NCBI GenBank assembly: GCA_013399875.1
Contig: VXAZ01001725.1
Span: 581,575-645,574, forward strand
Direction of reading: 5' to 3'
DNA: 64,000 nt
Source: Gymnorhina tibicen
Lineage: Eukaryota > Chordata > Aves > Passeriformes > Artamidae
A program made the translations under genes and the position numbers. This document shows positions 23,390-36,600 of the stretch, piece by piece. The number at the start of each line of letters is the position of its first letter. Positions within the stretch are counted from its first letter, which is position 1. Under the pieces are notes generated by a model, which was not told where the DNA came from, searched no databases, and worked only from the letters and a program-made list of their open reading frames with translations.

Positions 23390-25847
23390 CTTTGACTGAG
23401 GGAGACCAGACTTGGTTGAGCTCCCCCCACCCAAAGACAACCGGGACTGCATCTTGGGGAGTCTTTGCTTCACTTTTCTATAAATGCCCAGTTTCTAGTG
23501 AACCTTTAGGCACTGACGATGTCACAAATACCTGCAGCCCAAATTTAGTTTAGGTGCCTGGGTTTTTTTCACTGTGGCCTATGAAATCTGCATTTAAGTG
23601 CTGAAGTGTTTGTTTGGCTATTACTGCTTTTGACATTCTCACCTCATGCGAATCAGTGTGTGTTCTACCACTGACTTCAATACAACTGGAATTTCTCCTT
23701 AATGTCTTGGAGCTAATAGCCTGTTACTTGCTACCAGCTATGACTGGGCAATTTTTGATTTATCAGAGGAAATGAAACATTCTTGATGTACCAGCTAAAA
23801 TTTTTAATCAATCCAATGCAAAACTCCTCCTCTTCCTAATAGAATATTCCGTTTCTCCCCACTCCCTGGGAAATTCCATTATCTTCTGTCATGTGTCAAA
23901 ATATATCCACTGAGTATTGATATCAAGCAATTATGTGAGACAAAATCATTTGTGTATGGTAAGAAAGCAGAGGTAAATGACTGCATTCTGAACTGCCTCT
24001 CTCAGTAGCAATGTGGCAAAGGCTTCAAACCTCATATGGAAATGAGAAATGCATGTAAATTACTTTGTCTAAATGGATTTTCATTAGAAATGAAATCCAA
24101 GCAGTTCAGAAATCACTAATGTTCACTGGCAAGAGTCAAATGGCTGAGTCAACAACACTTTTAATCTTTAGTTCTTTTCTGTAATGCTGAACCACAGAAA
24201 TAGTCTGATCAAACTTGGCATTGCATTGTGCCAGATTAGTTAAGTCACAGACTGACTCATCCTTGGGGTATGACAAGTGCTAAATGAGATACTGATCCTT
24301 TGCACTGCTGGGTACAGCTCACTGTGGGACTAGGGGTCACAAACAATAGGAGATATTAACAGCGGGTGTTTCTATCCTCCTGTTTAATTATTCTTATTTA
24401 TTCTGCATAGGTTCTCTTCTTCACCTTAGATGCTGATTATTCTAGCTGTGATGGAAAGAAGTCCAACACTTGTAACTAAAAAAACCTGAAGAGTCATCAA
24501 GATTCCAAATGTCAGTTTGAGCAGGACTCCGAATGTAGGCCTGAAATCCTACATCTGTAAGAGGTACATCCTCCAGGGTATGAAGAAGGAGGTATGCCAT
24601 AAGATCTAAGCAGGATTATGCACTGGAGAGATAAGGGCTGTGCTCTGCTGTGCATCCAAGAGCATCTCTGTGCTCAGAGCTGCCTAACAGAGCTGTGCCC
24701 CTCAGGTAGCCAGGCTGGGGGCAGCTGCTCCTGTAAAGGCAGATTCCTCAGGAGGATGTCCTGAGATCCAAAATACAGATGTTGACTGAAAGCCAAAACT
24801 TTCAGAGTTCAGTGAGGGCTTTTAAAGTGTAAGTATCTGAAGTCTGCTTGTGTGGAAGACATCCTGATGTGTATCCAGTCAGGTGCAGAACAAAGAGGCA
24901 AGAAACATAGTGACAAGCCTCCCAGAAGCCTTTTTCACTGCCTCTTTCAGGATGCACAAGTTTTCTATGTAATACTTTGGCTACAACTCTGTGAAAGGAC
25001 TTGGAGCTTTATGGCCTTGTGTTCTGCATTTGCTTTCCTCTGAGGAATTTGGATTCAATCAACAAGATGTGCTAAATGGAAAGCTGTTCTAGGTATATCT
25101 CAAGGCAGTTTAGTTTGTGTTATTGTCCACTGGGGATATTCTTGTCATGCTATTTGTGTGCAGAACTGTCGTAACTAACACAGACAGGCCTGTCCCGTCC
25201 TTGTTTCCCTTGAGCTCCATGGTGTCCAGCACTTTTGAATCTGTACAGAACATAGGAATGCACAGTTCACCTTTACAGTATTAATTGGATGACAGTGCAC
25301 TTAGATTTAAAAAAAAAAGGGATTTGAAAGCTGTCTTAGTTTAGCTTTTTGTTCATTATCAGAGAGTGAAACTATTCTGCCTGAATCCACTTCAGTGATG
25401 CTCCTCAGGTACTCTCCTACATGAAATGGGAGATTTTTGCCATTAAAAAAAAAAAAACAACAGAAAAATTTTTAACAAAAAGGGATGATGTGGAATACCT
25501 GCTCAGTTATGAATTGGAGGTCCCTGTCTCCAGCCCAAAATCAAAGCAACTGCTCACAAGCAAAGCAGGAGGTTGCACTGAGCTAAACTTGTCCACACAG
25601 TCCTGGTACTATATACAGACGGAAGAAAACAACTACAGCTGGAATGCAGTATCTGCAACAACTTCTCAGCTGATTAGACTTTTTAGACAGATAATACCAT
25701 CTACTGTTACTGGCTCTCACAGCTTATGCTGAAAGCTCAGGTACAAGTCCTCCTCCTGCTTTCTGAACTGTTATGTGGGGCAGTTTTAGCTGCCCCTCAA
25801 CTTGGTTTTCCAATAAAATCAACACTTGAAATGCCTGAGACTGGTGA

Positions 25848-26088
25848 TACACTGGCACAGTTGCCCAGAGAAGCTGTGGATGTCCCTGTTCAAGGCCAGG
25901 TTGCATGGGGCTCTGAGCAGTCTCGTCTAGTGAAAAGTGTCCCTGCCCATGGCAGGAGGGTTGGAACCAGTTGATTTTTAAGGTCCCTTCCAACCCAGAT
26001 GTCTTGGGGTGACTTTATGATGTGTATCCCCTATCGCCTGCTCTATGCCAGATGTGAATTCTATGCCCATTGTATGATTCTGTGATTT
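25848..26088 (+). mobile_element. CR1 LINE, 3' end fragment
   Basis: The sequence follows the well-known CR1 3' end: ACTGGCACAG, TTGCCCAGAGAAGCTGTGGATG, then TTCAAGGCCAGGTTG, a GGTGTCCCTGCCCATGGCAGG-like block and AAGGTCCCTTCCAACCCA. It closes with the ATTCTATG-type tail (TGTATGATTCTGTGATTT, ending at 26088). Compared with the family there is a deletion of about 14 nt after GGATGTCCC (the CATCCCTGGAAGTG part), and a foreign insert of about 53 nt interrupts the tail at 26003-26055. It is a severely 5'-truncated, dead copy. The orientation (3' end to the right) is certain. I did not assign a subfamily. Confidence 0.95.
26003..26055. other. Short foreign insert in the CR1 tail, flanked by 8-bp direct repeats
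   Basis: Sequence not expected in CR1 separates CCAACCCA from the terminal ATTCTATG repeat. It is bounded by two exact copies of CCAGATGT (25995-26002 and 26048-26055) with 45 nt between them. Eight-base target-site duplications are made by hAT-type transposases, but the insert shows no terminal inverted repeats, so a repair-templated filler or a fragment of another repeat is equally possible. Confidence 0.5.
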
Positions 26089-28123
26089 GAGAAACCTGGA
26101 TCTTCTTACTGGGATGTTTGAATGACTCTGCTCCCTGAATCTTGGGCTGAGTCCTGGTTTGCTGTTCCTGCCCAAGTTGCACCAGATCTGGTTCACATTG
26201 CTGAGGGGAGCAGCTTCTCCAAGCTGCTCTCACCTGTAGTTTGACTGAACACTTGCAGGTGTGACTGGGCTGTAATCTCTGGGGATCTCACTAAGGTTAG
26301 TAAAAATAAACATTGAAACAGTAAATTAACTGTTACTCACGCAAAGTTCATTTAGTACTGCAAAAGTACAGCAAAAGCTTATGGTATCTTTTATTATATC
26401 CTGGAGATCGTAGCAAATTGGGTTTGGTCCATGATGAGTTCTCCCAGAGTAATAGCACAAGGTCTGAAGTGTACTTGCAGGCTCGTGATAGAGGTTTGAA
26501 TATCACCTCCTGGTCAACAACAGCAATCCTTCACTACCTCAGCCTTTGCCAAATTAATTCCGTAAATGCTTTAGTACTAAAATATTTGTAAGCTGGAAAA
26601 ATTAGATCTGGAGAATGAGGTATTGTCTTAGTCCAAGAAGGCATGCAAGCCTTTAATGAAGGCAGATATGATATCAAACTAATAATCACTCACTTAGAAA
26701 CTGCTAAATGCTATGAAAAACTGCCCAGGTATCTGGAGAGTTTAAGCCAGACCCACAAAGTAAGAAACAGCTATTGCTACTGGTGGCTTGTGAAGCCATG
26801 AAATATGTCTGACGTTCTCTTTCCAGGTCTGTGAGTCACACAGACACCACATCTTGCTTCAACCAGAAACAAAACCCACTTTACCCAATAAATTGACCAG
26901 GCAAGGCTGTTCATTTGACCTTAATTACCCAAGTGTTCACCCAATATTATGCAGACAGACAACATCAGTTGACACATTGGTCCTGCTAATAGTGATACTT
27001 AGCACTCCCTACCATTTTTTATCTTCAAAGCACTTTCCAAATTTTACTTAATTAATATCTTTGAAGATGCCAAACTGTTTGCTGATATTTCACTGATAGT
27101 TTCTGCTCTTTCCAGAGCAGAGGAAAAGATGCTATTTCCTAATTAGGTTTTAGTAAAGACACTTCTGACTTACCCTTCTTCTCATCTGGTTTTCAGTATC
27201 CTTCTACTTCCAGCAATCTGACCTCTTGCCAGTCGGCACCTGGGGAATTATAGCCTTACTTGCCTTTTAAATGGCAGATAACAAATTGTTGTCAAAGTAA
27301 AACCTCTCCATTTTTCTTTAAGACAAATTTAAATGTTACACGCTTAACTCTCAGAACTTCAGTCCTTTTAGTCAGTAACAAAGTAGGAGTCAGTTAATTC
27401 CAAAAAAATCCAAATAATTTTCTATCTTTTAAATATGTTTCATAGATATAGTTTCCTGACTTTCTGCTTGTTAAAATCTTACAAACATTTATCAGATGCT
27501 TAAGCTATAGGCCCCCGTTTCAGAGGAAGCTTTGTTAGGTTGTTGAAATATGGATGTGATTCTGGACTTTTCATGTTTTTCATGGAGCATATAAAGCCAC
27601 ATACAGTATATTACATGTCATTAGCACTGCTGCATCTGTCACCCTCAGAGGGTAATCGGCTACTGGCAGAGTGCACTCTAAATTCACAAACAAACATTTC
27701 CATCAAGGTCATGAAGATCGTAGCTTTTGCGCACAACAGTGTATTTAGGGAAAAAGAAGTATCTGCAAAGGATGACTGTATCCTATAAAATTAACTGAGA
27801 AAAGCAGATTTTCACTAGGTGGGAGGACAGTGCATTGCTCAGACAGTTTTGCAAAGTAGACAGAGAGCAGGTTCTTAGGATACTGCTTCAATACCCTCTG
27901 GGCCACTCGAAAATTGTGCCTTACACTACATTGCAAAGCTCTCACTTGTTGAATTTTAAATGACCTAGACATTAAGGAAGATTAATTTCCTTCTAGTCCT
28001 TTTCTTTTCATTTTGTTCCAACTTCTCAACTATTTCTTCTAATTCTGCTGTAGCTATAATCATCCTTCAAATACATATCTGTCAGACACAGTACTGTCCA
28101 TCATTTGTCACAGCTTAAATACA

Positions 28124-28154
28124 GACACACACACTCTGCACACTCGTGTGTGTC
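28124..28154. repeat. Hairpin of CA and TG repeats
   Basis: GACACACAC (28124-28132) and GTGTGTGTC (28146-28154) are perfect reverse complements with a 13-nt loop. It arises from two opposed short dinucleotide runs and is probably of no function. Confidence 0.7.
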
Positions 28155-28575
28155 CGGCTGTAGCTCTTTCATCTGCAGTTCAGCAAAGAATTGAGCCTGC
28201 TTTGTTCAACAAAGCACTTAAACATAAAAGTAAGGATCAGGCTGAAGTGAAACACATTGCAATTAGAAATGCATTGTTTAATTAAAGGTTGAGATGAATG
28301 GTACTTATTGATACATTATAAACTATAGGAAGAAACCTCCTTCCACTAACTTTCTGAGATGAAAAAAAACCTATTTCAGACAGACTGTGGGTACTTCTGC
28401 CACAAGAAAATCCATCTGGCCTAACTCTAATAGGATGCTAAAAACAGTAACAGTGAGAAACACCCAGAGCAGAAATACTTACTAAAGATGTGATCAGCAG
28501 CCAGTGTGCCCCTCAGGGACTCACTGTTTACTCCTCTGGAAGTTTAGGGTGGGTTTTTCCAAAAGAAGAGAATCT

Positions 28576-28633
28576 TAATAAAAATACACCCACCCTATAG
28601 AAAAAAAAAATAAAGGAAAAAAAAAGAAAAAAG
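28576..28633 (+). repeat. A-rich stretch preceded by an AATAAA
   Basis: AATAAA lies near 28577, followed about 20 nt later by A(10)TAAAGGA(9)GA(6). The arrangement recalls the 3' end of a retrocopied mRNA, but no recognisable message lies upstream and no target-site duplication is evident, so low-complexity DNA is the safer reading. Confidence 0.5.
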
Positions 28634-29038
28634 CAATTTGGAGTAGAAGAAAAGAAGAGAGATCTCAGGGAGAAACAATTTTAAACCAGTCTACTGCTTC
28701 CCCCACCACAAGCCATTCACGGAACAAAAGGCTTCTGAGAAGCTGTGGACTAAGAGAGCTCATAGAGGAGTACAGGAGATAATTTGTTTAGAAGAAAGAG
28801 CTGCAAAGCAAAGGTCACTTCAAAGACTGCCCAGAAATGTGGAATGCTGGCCTGCTCCTCCCTTTCACACTGCAGTGTTGCCATGATAGTGTGCTCTATC
28901 CTACTTGTGAAATTGTTTCTAACCGCAGAATATCTTGGTACCATTTTCCCTGTTCTCCTCATGGTTTTCAGGATCAAACTGTTCTCAAAGCTCCACTGCT
29001 GAAAGACGATATATTTAGTAGCAAAATGAACTATCTTG

Positions 29039-29060
29039 GTTTGTTTGTTTGTTTGTTTTT
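29039..29060 (+). repeat. (TTTG)n microsatellite
   Basis: Four to five TTTG units run into a T tract. The complementary AAAC-type repeat occurs at 36573-36600. Confidence 0.9.
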
Positions 29061-29999
29061 GACAGCTGTATTTATAATTCTTCGCAGATTGCTCAGCTGG
29101 GGTTCAAAGCTTTTCTTTAATTATGCTTATTCTTCTGGAAGTGACCCAGTACATCCTGCACTGGTTGAAACTGGATGACAAAATTAAAACGAAAGAAGAG
29201 CTTTGCTGTCCTGTAGCAGCCAATTATGAAACAAGCACATACGCTGTGAAGAAAAAAAGCTTTGTTAAAAATTAAGAAACCAAAGCCATGTTGCCCTTCA
29301 TGATTCTGAGGTATTTTGGTTCCTTGTCATCAATTTGGACACCTCTTCAAAGCTCTTTTTTTTGTTTCTGGGCCATTCACAGTATTTTAGTTCACATTTG
29401 TCATAGCAGAATGTATCTCAAGGTAGGTCTCCATTTGCTCCTGCAACTGAGATGGATGAAAATGTTTTGCATGAAAACAAGGCTGTTTTCCAAGGGTCTT
29501 TAGTAGTTTCTTTTTCTGACCATTATTTTCCAAGATTTCAAGTTGACAAATGTATTGCAACCATTGGGAACTTTTAAGTTTATGTAAAAATCACACTGAA
29601 AAAGGATTGAACCCTAGTAGTATGTGCAAAGTCATTCTGTTTTTGTAAATCCTGCTTCTGCTAAAATGAAGAAGTCTGAAGAAGGTGCTACATATTTTTA
29701 CTTCTCTAGGACTACAGCAAGTCTGGCCCTCACTGGCCATGCTATACAGCATTGGCCTTTGGTAGCATTATAAGAATACAAAGGAAAAGAAAAAGAATTC
29801 TTTGCCACTCTGTTGCTTACCAATTCTGCAGAATTATTTTCCTCCAAGTATATGTATTGTGACATTTTCAAAATGAAATCAGCATCTAATCCATCCATGA
29901 GTAATCTAGCTTGTAGGAAACAGAGAACAAAAAGAGTGCTTTTAGATAAATCCTAATTAATTGTACATGTAAATGTCTTGGATGGATGTGGTCATGCAA

Positions 30000-30240
30000 T
30001 TCAATTACATGACTAATTATGTTGGAATTATAATGCCATATTTAAATAGATAAACACACATAAAATTGCCTGCCCAGGAGTTTGCATGCTGGAGACTGGG
30101 AATAGAATAATTTATTGGCTCTTTAGTGCCACCTGTTGAAAACTGAAAACTCATGCAAATGAATCTGTGCGCCAATTAGACGCCCATTTAGAAGGGGAAT
30201 GTCCACTTGCTTGGCTGGTGTGAAAGTCAAAACCTTCAGA
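30000..30240. promoter_or_regulatory. Candidate regulatory patch: TAAT sites, octamer and CTCF-like motif
   Basis: The patch has GACTAATTATG, GGAATTATAATG, an ATGCAAAT octamer near 30154 and GCCAATTAGACG. At 30124-30142 (minus strand) the sequence agrees with about 15 of 19 positions of the CTCF consensus, including AGGTGGCACTA. It is free of simple repeats. Whether it is conserved or bound is unknown. Confidence 0.25.
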
Positions 30241-33200
30241 AATTTAAAAAGCTGGGGTGGAAATATTTGAAACACGGTTGTCACCCTGCGAAGGAAAGTG
30301 TAATACACCACTGGGGATGCTGGGGAGCAGGAGCCAAGCTCCTGGGACATGTGGCACATTCATAATGTCACATCCATTAAAAAACTGGGCTGGTTTCCCT
30401 TCTTGCCAGAAAGCCATTGCAGTTCATACCTCAAAACAGCCATCCTGATTACAGAAGCCTCTTCTTCCATGAGTAATTCCATAGTAGTGCTTCTTTGCTA
30501 ATTAAGAGCAAGATCACTACTGCCTTAGTCATGCAGAGCTGTGCTGGAACCACACTGACCACTTGGAGTGTAGTGTGCTGTGCCACATGAGGAGGGCAGG
30601 GACCTGCTGTGTCTGTGGGGAGCAAGCAGCAGTGAAGTCAAGGGAAGTAGCTCTGCCAGTGCATTGTGCCCAGCTGTGACAACTCAGTGGCCAAGCTGCT
30701 GACATCATCTCTGAGGTCAAAAGAGCAGATCAGAGTAAAAGGTCTCCTAGAAGTTCAGTTTTCAGAAATATTATTTCTTGCCTGCTTTACTCTCTTGCTT
30801 TTAAAAGAGCATCCATTTTAGACCATATTTCCCTTTTGGATTTAATTTATAGTCAAGTTCTATCAAAAATGTAAAATATGGTCAGATCTGGGGCCTGGGC
30901 TGTGTTCTTCATCAAATGTCATGCGGTTTGCCAAAGATGAAATAATGTAAAAATTCTTATTAAAAAAGGCAAGTCTATTTCTTGTGCAAAACCACTCATT
31001 TCACCCCCTTACCTACAATTTGAAAAGGTACTCTGTAATTCAAAAACAACATGAGGCCTGACGACAGTTAGGAAGGTAAAGGTAAATCACGTGGCTGCTT
31101 CACAAACATCCCATGTGGCATCACTGTTTAGCCAAATGGCACTTTAGGTGAGAAAGGAACACTGGTGGAGCAGGAAAAACCATGATGGAGATTTTAGCAA
31201 GTATTGAGGCATACAGGATGGGGCAGGGAAATTGGGACAGTTTGTTCTGTGCTCCTCAGTGTCTCTCCGGCTCTGCAGGAACTTCCGTCATGGAAAGAGT
31301 GAGAGTTTAAGGCCAATGTTTTCATTTCACTGTGGACTTCAAGCAGTTTTAAGGTGATAAAGCAAAATCACCCTCTCAGTCTCTTTACCTCCAGCTGTGC
31401 CTTAAAACATAGTATTTAATACACACCATTATCTGGATGTTGAAGGAGGAGAACCTGCTACCAGAGCTGGGCACAGAAAAGTGATCCCCTATTTTCAGAG
31501 AGCATATTTTTCAAAATCTGGTACAGTATGGAAAAAAGCATCCACAGATATTAAAAGCCATCAAGGAGAACCTGGCAGACCCTGGCCCCACATCTGCACA
31601 CCCACCTGCCTGTGGTAGGACCTGCATTCTTTCCCCTGGGACACCCATGGGGTGAGTTGACATGACTAGGCAGCTGAAGGACAACTCTTGAATTCTGCCA
31701 GTGACAGGTTAAAACGGAACCTTCTCCACAGACTGTCTTCATTTCTCCTCCTTATGACATTCCCACTCATGTTCACTGCATTTCTTTGAACCAGCATGCC
31801 CCAGAGCTTTAAGCTCAACACGATTAAATCAAAGTACTACAATTGTCTACTGCATTTTTGACCTTTCTGGCTGACTTTCACTACCATTGACAGATTCAGC
31901 TGCCCAGATGTTTGCCCAGGTGTCACTTTCACAAAATTGCCAAAATAAGGGGTGTGTCCACCCATTTGGCTGGGCTTTCTAACATTTCTATGTAGGTATT
32001 TGAAAGGATAATAAGATACAGAAATCATCCCACCCAAATGAAAGCAAATCTTTGTCTGAAACATCAGCTTTAAGATGATGAGCAACCTTAAGCACAATAT
32101 TTTGGCACAAAATACTTCCTGTTTCAATTTTAATCCTTTTTAAACATTACTCCATTCCAGTTAAACACCTGTTTTAGCCCTACAGAAGCTGATATTGTAG
32201 AATTATATTCAATACCTATTATTCTTCCAAGTGGGAAAGAATTTCATAGAGAAAAGTAGAATAGCTATTATGACAGTAGCACTTCATTATGGAGTAGCTT
32301 TTGGAGAAAAAAAGGTAAATCAGTGGCTTTGACAGATAATTATGGACTCCTATTACACAGCAGAATATCATTAAAAGTTACAATATGTAAAATGTCTTTC
32401 ACATTTCAAATAATGTTATCTATGTTTTCCACAGTTAAATGACTTACCAATTTAATGAAACAAAGTTCTTTTAAATGTAAAATATTCACTCTGTGAGTTT
32501 CTTTCAACATATGTTTCAAAAATCTTGTATATATTGTTTTCATGCATATTTGGTGCTTTAGGAGAAGTGTTTGGAAGTGATTCCACACAATCTTGTTGAC
32601 CTTTGTGATGCAAAATGAGAAAAGATTTCACAGTAAAATGCTCAACAATCCTAATATTCTACTTGTGTACTAATATGGCTTGAAAATACTCGTGATTTCA
32701 GGATGAAGCACAAATACACAATGCACGTAAGAGGTGCTTTGTGATTACTTATAGAGCATTTACATTCTGCCATCAGCCTTTACTCATCTAAGCACTCCAA
32801 AGTGAGCAGCTTCAGCCACTTAGAAAAGGCTTGATTTGCAGAAATTTAGAGCCCACCTCCTTCAATCTACTGCTCCTTTTTATAGCATTCTACTTTTAAG
32901 GAGTTTCAAGCTGGATACCCAAAATCAATACTTTCTTTTGAAATTGGAGGTCTTCATCTTACCTTCAAAGAGTAAAAGAACGGGGATCAGCTGGCTCTTT
33001 TGTGCTGTCTCAATTTCTGGACTCCTATAGAAGAAAATCTCAAGTTGCTTTTGTAGCCTCATAAAATGCAGACATTTATCTGAGCTAAAATGAATCCCCT
33101 TGCGTGATATGTCCCATCTATTTACTCCCTGCAAATTTCTCCTGAAGAAACATAAAATAACCTATTTCAGACCTTCATCCCTATCTTCAGGGCACTATCA

Positions 33201-34376
33201 GCTTTCACTGCACTGAAGAGGATTGTATCAATACATCCAGAATATAGAGGGCTGTGTCAAAAGAGATGAGATGACATCTCAGTATTGCCTTTGGCATTTG
33301 CATTCTTGTTAGGTTGGGGTTTGTCAGCTGGTGAAGAGTTGGGAACAGAAGAATGACAACAGCAAGGGGATAAAGGAAAGTTTCATGCCAAAAACTCAGG
33401 AGCTCTGCCAGACTCAGACATAACTTGTTCCACCAAAGAACTAAATCAGAAGAACTATCACCTTTCTCTCTTTTCTTCAAACACAGCAGTTATTAAAAGG
33501 GCTTACTCTGAGCTTGTCTCTGCTGCAGCAGCCCAGTAAGAGTGGCTGTCAGCTCTAGCAAATGGCAGGAGAATCTCCTGCAAGGCTTCATGGGAGAGAA
33601 AAAGAACTGGAGAGCAGTAGGTGAACAGCACTTTGTAGCACCAATTCCTCATCATTCACTGATTTCCTCCCTTTCTACTTTTCCATTCCTTGAGGACATA
33701 TCCAGGGAGCAGCAACTTGAAAGATCAGTCTGGATGACATTTAAAAAGGGGTTTTTTATTGCATGCTGAGGATGCTGTGATCCCTGCCTGCAACTCAACC
33801 TGCTCCATGACTGCAATCTATTCCGCTTCACAACGGTGGGATTTCATTACCTCCAGTCAAAGAAAAAGTCATTATTAAACTGCATCTTCATATACACCTG
33901 TGAGGTACTAAAGGTACCTCACATGTTAATGGAGTGAAAAGCCTGGGAAAAAGATGGAGCTACTGAATAACAGGAGTTCAGAGCAAGCAGGTGAATTTAT
34001 TCATATTTTGTTTTGCAGGTAGTACATTTACCCAGTGCTAACTTGGACCACATCTACAAATGATGGTGATAAAAAAAAAACACTCCTATGTTTCAGTTGA
34101 TACACATCAGAGAACTCCACTACCAAACCAAAAACCACACTCAAACGCGTTCCTGGGAGAAAAGTAGGCTAAAGATATTGTCTCCAGACAGGGCCTGTTC
34201 ATGTGGCTGGTGAAGATTTATATCTTAGATTCAAAACTAGTAAGAATAAACTTTCCAGCTGCCTGAAAGAAAATAAGTGTTCTTAAAAATATAGTAGCTA
34301 TTGCCTATACACAGCTGTTATTTTCAAAGAAGTTATTGATCTGAGGAAGATAACTTTTTTCAGTTGTTTTTTTTTT

Positions 34377-34711
34377 CCTAGTGGAACAAGTAACTTTATT
34401 AGAACAACGAAGCATAGTGGCCAAGGAATAGCTTTATGTCAGAGTCATAACTATAATTGCAGTTGGAATAGCAGGGAACGTTCACCTGCAACTGTGTTTT
34501 CAAAATCATCCTTTTTTGAATGTAGAGCATAACAGAACTATGCCAAATAAAGACTGTGAGTCTCTTATTTACCACTGGGATCCACTTTCCTACCACAGAA
34601 TTTTCTTCCCGAGTAGCTCTTCTCTCAAATTCCCTTCTACCAAACCCTTTTTGTTGTACATGGCAGAAACTGGCTGAAGTCTCTGTGCTCTGTCTCCAGT
34701 CCTGTGACAAG
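34377..34711 (-). other. Candidate minus-strand terminal exon or retrocopy 3' end
   Basis: On the minus strand an AATAAA signal (34400-34395) is followed after 18 nt by ten A residues (34376-34367), the classical poly(A) spacing. Upstream, a usable acceptor (TGCTTTTCTCTGTCACTGGG and then CTGTCCTAGCAG) would start an exon at 34711. The exon would be about 335 nt, with only short open frames, so it would be a 3' untranslated exon or part of a long non-coding RNA. Alternatively, the genomic A run marks a processed retrocopy, or internal A-rich DNA coincides with a chance signal. I recognise no parent gene and see no target-site duplication. Confidence 0.25.
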
Positions 34712-36572
34712 CTGCTAGGACAGCCCAGTGACAGAGAAAAGCATATTTAAAGTACCTGGTGTATGACTCTACCTTCTTCTGAAGCAGACAGTCGACTGAC
34801 CTCTGTGAACAACAGCAAAATATTAGTATTTCAACAACAACTTGCTTCAAGTATTTGCTCCAGATTGCATTACTGACCCTACATTCATTAAAGTAAGCAG
34901 CTGTTTGTGTTAGTACGTATGTTTTAGGATTCACGTACAAAGAAGCTTCCCTTCTAAACAAGAGGGACTGGATTCCTGATGACAACCCAGGTGAGGAGCA
35001 CTGCAGGGATGATGACCTGAGATGGGCAGCAGCAACAGCACAAACCTGATCTTGTGTTCACAGGACTTTTACAGCATCAGGGCTCTTTTGGCTGTTAGCA
35101 GCGTTAGGTGCAACCATAACTCTGTGGTTGTCTTCACCATGAACCATTAAAGATTTAAAATAATATCTTTCTCCTCTCCTGCCTGTTCTCTGCTTACGCC
35201 TTTTTCTTACTCCATACATTTGCAAGGTGACTGGCTGAGACCTTCTACCCAGTGCAGAGGTTCATTCCAGGCTCAGTGATGATACAGTGTTCACTCTCAG
35301 GGTGCTGCTTGGGTAGGGCTTTTGCCAGACTCTGCAACTACAGAGCTAGAAAAGGTCCGTAACAGCACTTCACTGAGGCCACAAAAAAAGTCAGAGGCAG
35401 AGAGGAGAGCAGAGATCCCCAGAGAAGCGCCTTTATGGATCATGATTTCACTGTGCATGTTTACTTGGCTGCTTACAGACTTTCAGGATGAAGAGCTTGG
35501 ATTGCTTTGGTCAAAACTCAGTTTGGAAATGCCCACCACAAAACATTCCCTCCCAAATGAATTAGATCCTCAAAATAGCATTGATTTTTTACAGAACCAC
35601 TGGATCGTTATCATGGACCCTACGCATGAAGTCCCTCTTGGCAAAAGGTACTTTCTCATTATTCCTCTGGACCTTATTTTAGGCTCATCAATGGGACATT
35701 AAAACTTCAGGGGAACAGGACAGCAGCTTGTCCCTGCAGAAGTAGCCAATTTGCCCAAAAAGCATGAGCATATTTTCCTCAAAAGAGTTAATGGCATGAC
35801 TTGCTGCAGCTTTTCCATAGAAAACTAATCTTGCAAACTTGACGTGTTGTTTTATCTGCAGAGTGGGTGGAGCAGAGAGCACAGCTGAAACGTGAACTCT
35901 GACAAAGGCAGACAAGAAAGCCTTCGCAGCCGCTCTCTGTTTGGTGCAAGGTTTTGGTTCATTAGCCTTGAAACGTTTCATTAACTGAATGCTTTTGGTA
36001 TGCTATAAACAAACTGTGAGGGCTCTAGCATGCAACAGCACTCTGTCAAAAATGAACGGGGTTTATTCTCTTTTGTAAAATATTTAGAGAGTGAATGACA
36101 AAGTTAAGAAATGGTCATATCCATGTGATCTAAACAAAAAAGTAACAACATGGTAACAAGCACCTAAAAATACATTTGTTCAATTATAGTTCTCACAGTT
36201 CTACGGGTTTTTTTCTGACTCAGAAGTACAGTTCTCTATACCTTTTGTGTCCTTTTTCCAAATGTTTTAAATGAAGAAAAAATAGCTAAATAAATACTGG
36301 TTCATTTAAGTGGTTCTTAAAATTATTTAAGGCTAAAACTTCTTTCTTCATTTGACCTGAATTAGTTATTGTCCATCCCTGGTCTTGTATGTAAAGGTCA
36401 AATATTGCAATTTTTATTCTGGCAAAGCTTTCAGTGAAGGCAGACTTTTTTTTTCAGTACATAAACACAACCTCCAGCAAACCAGCAAAAGGCAGGTGGA
36501 GTTTTGCCAGAAAAACACCCCAAATTTGTGAGGACAGTCTATTTTGGATCAAATAAACAGAAAGAAAAATAC

Positions 36573-36600
36573 ATAAACAAACAAACAAGCAAAACAAAAA
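36573..36600 (+). repeat. (AAAC)n-type simple repeat
   Basis: ATAAACAAACAAACAAGCAA followed by AACAAAAA; an imperfect tetranucleotide repeat inside A-rich DNA. Confidence 0.8.

Larger units (their letters stand above)
14560..25840. other. Non-coding DNA, no gene seen
   Basis: About 11 kb without a supportable gene. The longest open frames (14948-15361 and 15443-15796, both minus) overlap an element that looks regulatory and have no recognisable domain. The stretch includes a purine tract (16091-16127), several perfect hairpins (16940-16970, 18992-19050, 23368-23389), a diverged duplicated segment (18637-18669 and 20851-20883) and a pyrimidine tract (21872-21938). A consensus-like 5' splice site, CAG/GTAAGT, occurs at 23050-23058 but has no convincing exon in front of it. 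Confidence 0.65.
26089..34366. other. Non-coding DNA, no gene seen
   Basis: I see no exon or RNA gene. Short open frames are scattered on both strands without recognisable domains. The part directly after the CR1 (to about 26300) is slightly more GC-rich and could contain further old repeat sequence. Simple sequence includes A-rich DNA at 28600-28633 and a TTTG run at 29039-29060. The patch 30000-30240 carries TAAT sites, an ATGCAAAT octamer and a CTCF-like motif, listed separately. Confidence 0.65.

Noticed and set aside
28576..28633. AATAAA followed by A-rich DNA as a processed pseudogene end
   Set aside because: No recognisable message upstream, the A-rich tail is interrupted, and no target-site duplication could be found.
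35322..35702. 126-codon open frame on the plus strand
   Set aside because: No domain and no convincing acceptor or donor. Considered as a remnant of a retroelement but no pol or gag motif is visible.
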